Part shown: piece after piece, positions 56,483 to 64,000 of the stretch | Numbering within the stretch: the first letter of the stretch is position 1 | How the letters are laid out: the number at the start of each line of letters is the position of its first letter | The notes under the pieces: generated by a model | Told to the model about the DNA's origin: nothing | Seen by the model: the letters and a program-made list of their open reading frames with translations, nothing else | Databases searched by the model: none | Translations under genes and position numbers: made by a program | Source of the DNA: Batillaria attramentaria | Taxonomy: Eukaryota > Mollusca > Gastropoda > Batillariidae | Direction: 5' to 3' | Assembly (NCBI GenBank): GCA_018292915.2 | Contig: JACVVK020000091.1 | Location: forward strand, 1,207,501 to 1,271,500 | Length of the DNA: 64,000 nt

Positions 56483-59400
56483 ATGTTTGCAGGCAGTTTT
56501 CCGCGAGTGCTGCGGAGTGTCATTCCTCCAAAAATACGTAACTTTTCGACGCCCCCTTCAAAAGGTAAGTTTGGGTACGCCAAGCACATCATAAAACCGA
56601 ATGAATTTCTGTCGCTAAGCATGCACACACTGCATGGTGAGGACGCCTGTGTTGATAGCCCAGTGGCCATCACTCTTCGTTCCCATCTCAGTATCCACTT
56701 TGATTCGTCTTTGATTTCAATCTGACTGGGCGCAGACGACACTTGCCGGAGTAGTTTCCAAATAAGTAATCAATATCATATATTCATAAATGACGTCTGC
56801 TACGGTGTTGGGACAGTTTGGGGCCGTTTGAATTTTGTCGCGGTCAGCAGGCGTCAGTATGCTGCATTCAGAACTCTCCTTGTGAGACAGTGGACAGCGG
56901 AGACTGGAAGCCGCCTGTATTACCCCTTGAAATCGTCGCCGCAGGCGCAGCGACCAACATCAGGACAAAATAACTTACGAAAATCTTGACAAACGATATT
57001 TTTTACCTGTAGCGTTCCCAGAAAGTGTTGTCAGCTGTTTGCCGTAAACCACGTGAAAGAGAAAGTACAGGCGTACAGCAGAGGGGAGGGTGTTCGGATG
57101 TTGAACGTCCTTTACGGCAGACTTTAATTTCGCGCTGCATAATGTTCAAGAACACTTGATTATTTGGAAACGCCTTGCTAAGCTGTATAATGTGAGCATA
57201 ACAAAATAATACCATACCCTGGTTTTAGTTTCTTTGTAGCTGCATCAAGTTTTATCTCTCCGGCGTCGGTAACGTCATTCCTTTATGTCAATTGGTGCGT
57301 CTTTGCTAATTGATTCTAAACTTCCGTCATTGCTTACTACATAAAGTTTACTACAACTAAAGTTTACTGTGAAGGAATTCGTCTGCTACGCAAAACCGCC
57401 AGTACACAGGGCGAGTAAATGAGAACCCTTCACAAATTTCATTGTGTGCAATTTTATTTTAAAATTATTTCTAGTGACACCTACCGGCAAATTTCCAGGC
57501 GTCAAAATGCCGGTATTGTCATCACGCTGCGAGCAGCTGCGGGCAGCAGACCTGATCGACTATCAGGCTGTGATGGCCATTGACCCTGATATCCACTCAG
57601 GACTGGATCAACTGCCCTACGACTATCCGTCTTTCGTCACAGGGCCTGGGATACGGGGCTACATCTACACAATGGGCACTCGAGTGGTGAGAACATGGAC
57701 ATTTTCTTTCTTTCTTTAATTCTTTTAATCTTTGTTTTCAAGATTTCGAAAAAGAATTTCGATTTTTTTTTTAGCTCTCACGTTTTGACGTATCAACTGT
57801 TTTCTTTCTCACACACACACACACACACACAGCTGCGTGTGTCGAATTCCGGGGATATTTGGGTCAAAGAGAAGAGCTAATCTGTTTTCCGGTACAGTCA
57901 AACGGTACAGCATTGGACTTGTCTTTCAATGCTCGGGTTGTTTGTGCGAATCATCCATGCCGGACGAATATAAAAATAAAAGCAAAAACAAAAACTTGTG
58001 CTGGCCTTGTATCTCGTTTCCTCGGCCTTGGTATCACCCTTATGTGGTAGAAAAGGACGTTCAACCTTAAACACCCACCCTACCCGCCTCCTGTCCCAGG
58101 TTGGTTTTGCAAGCATACACCTGGTGGACGGAAAACAGACACTCACAGGATTGGCAGGCCGCTTCTCCCCCGACTGTCGAGCTGAGGGCATGTACGCCCG
58201 GTTTGCAAGAAGCATGCTCCAGGGCTACCAAGGGCTGCCCGAACTTCGCTACAACACGCAGACAATCGCCGATTACGGGACGCTGGTCGCCAGGCCCAGA
58301 AAATGGCTGCAAGGTGGAAGAAAAGTCCTTGACAAGGTAAGCAGGTCAATGTCAAGGTAGTAAGAGTCCGTCAGCAGTAACAGACGACTCCACTCGGCAA
58401 GCCCCCTCCCTCCCTCCCCCCCCCCCCTCCCCGAGGCCAAAGCCCTGCCCCTTTACTCTGCCGTATATTGGAAAACTGACGTCATTTTATTGAAAAGGGG
58501 GTGATTTCAAGATGAAAGGGATTGACGTAGTGGTCTCTTCCTTTCAAATGACGTCAACGGACTCACTGCTTTCTTTCCACGTTTGTCAGTCATATCAAAC
58601 TGCATGTGCTTCCCTCGTTGTAGTTTCTGGCGATGTTTGCCAGACCGTGCCATGTGTTGCGCTCATTATGCCACGGCACGCGATTGGCTGAATTCTGGGG
58701 TTTCGACCCTTTTGATTGACAGGAGTGGAGTCGTCCATTAAGAGTCGGTAAGCGGTCTTTATAATGGGTGTCGGTTCACATTACACTGATGGGAAAACGA
58801 AGAAAACTCTGAGTAGAAACTGGTCGAAAATGAGGTTGTAAAGCGCTTGTGTTTGGCATCTTTGGCGTAACAAATGACACGACGAGTGTACGGCACAAAA
58901 CTCATAGAAAGAGCCTGAGATGCAACGTAGAATCTTTTACTGGCATTGAAAATGACACAAACATCCGGTTCACCGTAGCTGAACTAGAAGGAATTTATTT
59001 GTTTATATCCGTTTTATTTTATTTTTATGTTTATATATATACTTATTTTATTATATTTTTATTTTTTGTTTTATTTGCTTATCTATTTTAATTTACTATA
59101 TTTGTTTATAATTGTATTTGTTATTATTATGATCATTGTTTGTTTGTTCGTTTGTTTGTGTTTGATTTTTTCTTTGTTGTTTTTTTTGGTTTTTTAAGGG
59201 GGGGGGGGGGGGTGAGGGTGGTTACAAAAGCGGTTTTACACTCATCACAAATCAGGTATGGTATTTTGGAAGCGCATTAAGCTAAGTTAATCGCGTTTAC
59301 ATCTCTACGGGCGTATAGGAATAGGATTTTTCTTTCTTTTCAAGCTTGGGAAGGTGTGGGACATTGACAGGAAGGCACTGGAAAACTCTCAGTCTCCCAT

Positions 59401-59920
59401 CCAGCTACCCGTCACGTGTGTAGTCCGGGATCTGTCCAACTGGGAAGTGTTCACCATGCTCAGTCGGGACCATGAAGACGTGTGCCATCTGTTTCCGGAA
59501 GGGAGGTTACTCGGCAACCCACAAGGCAGCCCCTGCCGCCTCATGCCGGACAATCTGAAAACCATTTTCAAAGAGAACAACGCGTTTCTGGCCTCAGGGG
59601 AAACATCGCCGCCGACAACCAGTGGTTCCAAGTTCCCAGGCACTCTGGTAACATACAGCTCGTTCTATTATTGCGACAGAGGGCTGTGCTACACCATTGA
59701 CATCTATGGTACCGGATGTGCGGAGGAGCTGCGCGCGCACCTCCAGTGGCACTTGGCGCGAGCGCTGAGCGTCAGTGACGCGACCGGGACAGTGTTGCTG
59801 ATCACTTACCAGCCCAAAATGAGCGAGTCAATAGAAGAGATGGCTGAGGCCATTCCACTCTTAGGCTCGTCTGATAGCCATTTCACCGTGGTGGAAACTC
59901 CGTTCCCCCACATGGTCTGA
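56483..59920 (+). CDS. histidine N-acetyltransferase-like (NAT16-like) GNAT protein
   Basis: Four exons join in frame: 56483-56564, 57475-57686, 58100-58336 and 59345-59920 (1107 nt, 368 residues; human NAT16 is 369). The layout matches NAT16: a GNAT core with AIDPDIHSGLDQLPYDYPSF near residue 70, then RVVGFASIHLVDGKQTL and a motif-A equivalent around FSPDCRAEGMYARF. The C-terminal half contains TIDIYGTGCAEELRAHLQWH, matching the IDAFG...QLLWHL region of NAT16. The family transfers acetyl from acetyl-CoA to amino-acid substrates; NAT16 acts on histidine, but substrate here is inferred only by similarity. The first 27 residues (MFAGSFPRVLRSVIPPKIRN...) are Arg/Ser-rich and lack acid residues, so a mitochondrial presequence is possible. 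An AATAAA at 60054 serves the 3' end. A cAMP-response-like CGACGTCAT lies at 56414-56422. Introns 2 and 3 hold a SINE and a family A element. Confidence 0.85.
57888..58083 (+). mobile_element. tRNA-SINE, diverged, in NAT16-like intron 2
   Basis: The head is degraded (GGTACAGCATTGGACTTGTC) and an A-rich insertion lies in the body. The end ATGTGGTAGAAAAGGACGTT...AAACACCCACC is still clear. It stops about 15 bp before the acceptor of exon 3. Confidence 0.75.
58383..58737 (+). mobile_element. inverted-repeat element, family A, copy 4
   Basis: This 355-bp copy lies in the last intron of the NAT16-like gene. The ends GACGACTCCACTC and GAGTGGAGTCGTC are exact inverted repeats of 13 bp, and it is the best-preserved copy in the window. 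No reading frame is present. Confidence 0.9.
58980..59230. repeat. AT-rich and T-rich low-complexity tract with G-run
   Basis: (TTTA)/(TTTG) repeats and a 14-base G-run lie in the last intron of the NAT16-like gene, ahead of exon 4. Confidence 0.7.
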
Positions 59921-60053
59921 CAGACGTACACGCGTATGTTTGGAGTCCCGTGTTCATCTAGTGTAAATGAAAAACGAAAGAAGACATCTAATGCAATATT
60001 TTGCCGATCAGCAGCACTCTTGAATCCCTGAATATCTCAGAAGTCTGTGCAGC

Positions 60054-60059
60054 AATAAA
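60054..60059 (+). terminator. poly(A) signal of the NAT16-like gene
   Basis: AATAAA 134 bp downstream of the stop codon, within a typical 3' UTR distance. Confidence 0.75.
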
Positions 60060-60344
60060 ATATAAAATGGCTTCTAGTTGCTCTCTTCTCCTGCTCTTAT
60101 GTTGACTTCGACTCTGCGGTTTGAACCAACCAACAAATCAAAAAACAAACCCCAAAACAACTTTGTCATTGCTCTTTCCATGATCTTGTCTGTCATCAAG
60201 GTCACGGTGCTTTGGTCAAACTTTCAGAAACAAGTGTTTTCGTTAAGACTGGCATTTTCTTCGAAATAAGTTGTTTGAAAGCGGACATTTTAATTAAAAA
60301 TAAAAATTGAGCTGCGACAAGCTCACGCCATCAAAACTCTGACA

Positions 60345-60417
60345 CATCCCCGGCGGGGTTCGAACCCGCGACCTCTGGATTAGAAGTCCAGCGCGCTATC
60401 CACTGCGCTACGGGGAC
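60345..60417 (-). tRNA. tRNA-Arg (anticodon TCT)
   Basis: The minus strand folds as a cloverleaf. The acceptor strand GTCCCCG pairs with CGGGGAT (one G-T pair at the end), discriminator G. The D arm has GCGCAGTGGATAGCGC. The anticodon stem CTGGA/TCCAG encloses CTTCTAA, giving anticodon TCT. The T arm is CGGGTTCGAACCCCG (B box GGTTCGAACCC). There is no intron. A T-run follows on the minus strand (plus AAAATAAAAA, about 60295-60308), fitting a Pol III terminator. The absence of the SINE body distinguishes it from the tRNA-like SINE heads in the window. Confidence 0.96.
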
Positions 60418-60424
60418 CTCGAAC

Positions 60425-61400
60425 GAGTATACTGTGTGTTATCTAAAGAACAGGTGGATTTCAAAACGGGTTGAAATCCTTACATGGTGTTTTACAAACT
60501 GTACTCTTACGACCTGTTGTACTATGACCACCACACGTTGACCGCGTGGACCGATTTCTACCTGCGTCGCTGGAAATTAATTCATACAGTCATGGGGCGA
60601 GAATGTCACCATTAACTAAAAACCGCCACTACACCCGTTATGGTGTTTTGATAAACGAAAACAAACAATACACACAGCACCAGCTTACAGTCAGTCAGAT
60701 GCGCAGTATTGAAAAGTAACGACAAAATGAGACTGCCAGACTGTCAGGCAGACAAACATTAATTTTGGAGAATATCAACGACGCTAAACTTTGTCTACTG
60801 TTTGGCATGTAAGTCTGTCAACCCATCGTGTGTAATATTATAGGTATTATACTTACATGTAGGTCATTCCTTTTCCTTGTAATTAGCACGAGCGCAAATG
60901 GGCGGCAATAAAGTCATCACGTACAGCTGGCGTGCAGAATGTGAGAAGTTAATTATATTCTAGAACCCGCCACTACATCCGTTATTGTATTTTGCTAATT
61001 GTCTGAAAACGACACAGGCGGCGCAATCTTACATACTTACACTGTCGGGAATTTTGAACGTTGCCGAAATATGATGACGGCGAACAGATACAAGTTAGTA
61101 ATCGTGTCTGTTAAACCATTGTGTATTGTAGGTAATTATTTCTGTGACTTACTATCGGGAAGCTGCTTAATGAACGATTGGCGTATTTGCAGGAAAAACA
61201 ACGACAGATTTTGCTAAAATGGCCATTGTCGTATAGTTTTGGCGATAAAGGACAACCTACTGCAATTGATTAAAATCTTTAGTAAAACAAAAGTATTCTC
61301 GGCTCATACGAGATTTCGAACTTTGTGTAGCGTGTGGCTCTAAACGACATCGACCAGATCAGCCCTCTTGTCCCTTTAGATTGGATGTGTAGATGCCACA
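60425..61400. other. intergenic, no gene seen
   Basis: Two stretches (60600-60640 and 60955-60995) share CCGCCACTACA(C/T)CCGTTAT and TTTTG, suggesting an old duplication of about 360 bp. No exon was found. Confidence 0.4.
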
Positions 61401-61411
61401 TCGGCATTCGA

Positions 61412-61525
61412 GGGTGGGTGAGTGTTTGGGAGTTTAACGTCCTTTTCCACCACATGAGGGTGATATCAAAGACGGGGCAACGAGAAAAAAGGCCAGCACA
61501 AATATTTGGCCCCAGCCGGCGGGAT
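61412..61525 (-). mobile_element. tRNA-SINE, 5'-truncated, perfect TSD
   Basis: A minus-strand copy cut inside the tRNA-like head, flanked by perfect 11-bp repeats TCGGCATTCGA at 61401-61411 and 61526-61536. Confidence 0.88.
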
Positions 61526-61934
61526 TCGGCATTCGACAGGAAAGCTGACGAGCCAATAACGACAAGCACACAAGGTAATGTTAAGTACAAACGGGTGAAG
61601 ACTACTCACAAACAGGACTTGCTCCAGGAAGTGCGCAAATGTTCTAGATTGAACTTGATCGAAGATAGAAGTGAATTGAAATGATACACGGTTGAATTCG
61701 GAAAAAAACAGAACAGCCAAAGAAGCATGTTTGTTACACTGATAACAAACTAAGGCGACGATCTTCCATACACACAAGACCAAAAGTCAACAGTGACAAA
61801 AATACAAGGATCTGGTTGGTGAGTGATTGGTTTGTTTCAGTTTCTTCAGAAAGCTCCATGCATCCAGACCTTCAAAAAATCGCCTTAAAAACTTACCTCT
61901 TCCACAGACACCGATTGACAATATGAAACACAGA

Positions 61935-62252
61935 AAATAATAAGCGCAGTTAAACCCAACACGCACGCTCACGTGAATCACAAGCATCCTCTCACACACT
62001 GGACATGAACACATTACAATCACGTGATGCGAAGGGCCAGCTCAGCAATTTAAGTTTCGGAATTTTAGAATTGCACTTAGTTTTGAATTGTGCGGGCTGA
62101 ACACTTCCAAAGCAGAGGGGGGATAAAGCCGGAGTCCCCGGATGAGCGGTGCCACATACGAGAAAGAAAAATTCTTCGGCCAGAGTTGGACGCGAACCTG
62201 ACCTCTCGCATTGGTGACTAAGTCTTAACCACTAGACCGCCGACCGCTCCAA
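61935..62252 (-). mobile_element. ATT-tailed tRNA-SINE (family 2), full length
   Basis: On the minus strand a tRNA-like head starts GGAGCGGTCGGCGGTCTAGT. It has a box A-like TAGTGGTTAAG (62224-62234) and a box B-like GGTTCGCGTCC (62188-62198). A roughly 250-bp body follows, shared with 22120-22375 and 55826-56058, ending in GCGCTTATTATTTT. It is the only copy here with its head and defines the family as a tRNA-derived SINE. Confidence 0.85.
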
Positions 62253-62367
62253 GTTATGATTTTTCAACTGTAAACTAAGTTGACACAGAAACAGAATCTA
62301 CGTGGTCAGTCGTATGTAATCATGGTAGTTTAGTGGTACTAGGCTTATCCAGTCACGTTCAGTCTAT

Positions 62368-62930
62368 GAGGTTGTTTACACTACAATCCGGGTTCAACCT
62401 GGGTTGAACTCAACTTGGGTTTGACCCGGGGTCGTGTGCGTTTACACTACACATTTTCCCGCAAAACCTGACTCTGACACTGACGCAGAAAACTTACGTC
62501 ATGTTCACCGTGATATTGACGAAAGCATCATGGCGTTCCTCAGAGAGAAACACATTGTGGTCGCTGTGTATTTTCAGTTGCTTCGAAAGAGGCGTTTCAG
62601 CACAAGTTCCTCGTACAGCAAGCATTCATGGTGTGTGTAGCCAAAGTTATTCGCGGCTGATTTCCCGCTAGATTCCCATGCCCATGCCAGGCCTGCCGTG
62701 TACTGGTAAAGCACACTAAATCCATGACGTCACCCCTGTTCCCTTCAAATGACGTCATGGACTTCCCGTGTTCTTTAGCTCAAGAACGTGGGTTGGACCT
62801 GGGTTCAACCTAGGTCCGTAACTGGGTTGAACCAGAGTCGCTTTCAAGCCGGGTTGGGTAAGTGTAAATGCACCAAACCAGGTTCAACCCGGCTCCAACC
62901 CCGGTGCAATTGGCAAGTGTAAACAGCCTC
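62368..62930. mobile_element. 563-bp fold-back element in the promoter of the second NAT16-like copy
   Basis: The ends are GAGGTTGTTTACACT and the complement of GAGGCTGTTTACACT. Both arms are filled with variants of GGGTTCAACC and AACCCGG in mirror arrangement. The interior (about 62490-62640) encodes a short frame MAFLREKHIVVAVYFQLL followed by RKRRFSTSS, possibly a relic of a transposon protein. The surrounding sequence matches the uninterrupted region upstream of the first gene (56345-56400). Confidence 0.78.
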
Positions 62931-62978
62931 TGTGACATCATTGTTCGAAAATACAAACACCTACACGTCACTGCTATG

Positions 62979-62986
62979 TGACGTCA
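62979..62986. promoter_or_regulatory. CRE-like palindrome TGACGTCA
   Basis: A full TGACGTCA lies 68 bp upstream of the ATG of the second NAT16-like copy. The first copy has a related CGACGTCAT at the equivalent place (56414-56422). Function is inferred from conservation of position only. Confidence 0.4.
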
Positions 62987-63053
62987 CTTTAGAATTGAGT
63001 GAAGATTGTGATTGCGGTTGTTAGGCTGTCTGCTGTGTGCTTCCGGTTTCAGG

Positions 63054-63144
63054 ATGTTCACTGGGAGTTTCCCGCGGGTGCTCCGGCTTCTGCTTTCTCA
63101 AAAAACATTCCTAAGATTCAAAGTTTCAACACCCCCGTCGAAAG
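63054..63144 (+). CDS. first exon of a second NAT16-like gene (partial)
   Basis: ATG at 63054 begins MFTGSFPRVLRLLLSQKTFL and continues to STPPSK, then a GTGAGT donor at 63145. Codon phase (1) and junction residues (STPPSK|g) are the same as in the first exon at 56483-56564 (MFAGSFPRVLRSVIPP...STPPSK). The upstream CTTCCGGTTTCAGGATG also matches CTTCCGGTTTCAAGATG. No exon 2 homologue was found in the remaining 856 bp; the intron in the first copy is 910 bp, so the rest should lie beyond the window. A tandem paralogue is the simplest reading. Confidence 0.8.
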
Positions 63145-64000
63145 GTGAGTTTCCCTGCTGCCAATGTACAAACACTAGCCACTTTAGAAAGTAGGCTGTT
63201 TAGTCCTTTTGCGTCAAATTTGAGCGCAGAAAAGCAGCCGGTATCAACTTGTATTACTACAATCTGCATTATTCGATCTGCGCTAGAAATATTTGGGTTG
63301 ACTTGCCATCCTTTATCTGGTCGAAGCTGCATATTAATATCACTGACAACTAATCCGTCACTGCGTGAGCGAACGCACATGTTTCCCTTTCTACGCGTAA
63401 ACCAGCCCGGAAACTGGAAACGTCACTAGGAATGGCTAGACTAGAAAAAGTTCTAGTATGGCCAACCCTCACCAAATCAAAAGGGAGGGGGGAGAAGGAA
63501 GAGGAAAATAAGCAGCCGTTTCATCGTCGCCATCTCTCAAACCACCACTTCGTCAGCTACTGTTGTGGTCACACTGTACGTGGTACTGACATCCGTAGAA
63601 CGTCTAGACCCCCTGTGAACATACAATACATTTTATCTCCATTGTGACCGCTTGCCGCACTGTAGTGGAAAGCACTTCGTACCACACACAAATGAGGAGA
63701 GCAAGGGCGCTTCGTTTGCAAGCTGAGGCAAGCAGGCATTCTGCTGACTCACTGGAGAGGCTGTAGCCACGTAGCCGAGATCACCCACTGCACGGGTGGG
63801 ACTTTGGGATTGCTTCCCTGGTTATGGCACATGGTGGTAAATAATAATAGTGATCAACGGTATTTGTTGGGCGCATTTCTTTACGATGAAACTCCATGCT
63901 CCGTTCACTCACCGACACTCACGCACACTTTACAACGATGGACAGACATACGCTGGTGGAACTAACTAATTACACGGGAAATTGCGAAATAGTAACGTTT
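63145..64000. other. presumed intron 1 of the second NAT16-like gene
   Basis: No acceptor followed by the expected second-exon sequence occurs before the window ends. The right edge (63838-63945) holds an ATT-tailed retroposon end like that at 2160-2290. Confidence 0.5.
63838..63945 (-). mobile_element. 3' end of ATT-tailed SINE (family 2 type)
   Basis: AATAATAATAG is followed by GGTATTTGTTGGGCGCATTT and CACTCACCGACACTCACGCA, the same layout as 2160-2290. No head is visible. Confidence 0.55.

Overview
The window looks like nuclear DNA of a lophotrochozoan animal, most likely a marine gastropod mollusc. That assignment is an inference. It rests on intron-rich animal genes with clean GT/AG junctions, abundant (CA)n and (GA)n microsatellites, many copies of a tRNA-derived SINE, and cut-and-paste, Tc1-type and LINE debris throughout. 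No bacterial-type operon, CRISPR array or virus is visible.

Four protein-coding loci and one tRNA can be supported. Positions 1011-4583 (minus) hold the 3' part of a small single-pass membrane protein with a six-cysteine ectodomain; its signal-peptide exon was not found. Positions 33292-39978 (minus) hold a complete seven-exon TIM17, the core of the mitochondrial inner-membrane protein import channel. Only 240 bp away and divergent, 40219-53843 (plus) encodes RAD18, the E3 ligase that ubiquitinates PCNA, in twelve exons. RING, UBZ4, SAP and RAD6-binding regions can all be read. It then carries a roughly 900-residue low-complexity tail encoded in one giant last exon, so the product is about 1393 residues against about 495 in human. 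Positions 56483-59920 (plus) encode a 368-residue NAT16-like (histidine N-acetyltransferase-like) GNAT protein. A paralogous first exon at 63054-63144 shows that a second copy begins 6.6 kb downstream and leaves the window. A tRNA-Arg(TCT) gene lies between the two copies.

The rest is intergenic or intronic repeat. About fourteen copies of one tRNA-head SINE are present, several with perfect 11-16 bp target-site duplications. A second, longer SINE family ends in ATT repeats. Two short inverted-repeat DNA element families (about 350 bp and about 285 bp) recur. There are several fold-back elements, a frameshifted Tc1 element and a hAT-like remnant in RAD18 introns, two dead LINE 3' ends, minisatellites and many microsatellites.

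The most unusual signals are a well-formed type I hammerhead ribozyme in TIM17 intron 3 (37582-37644, plus strand, antisense to TIM17), a 3003-bp element with 31/32-matching terminal inverted repeats and internal ~195-bp repeats inside RAD18 intron 3, the RAD18 tail, and the tandem NAT16-like duplication whose second promoter has been split by a 563-bp fold-back element.
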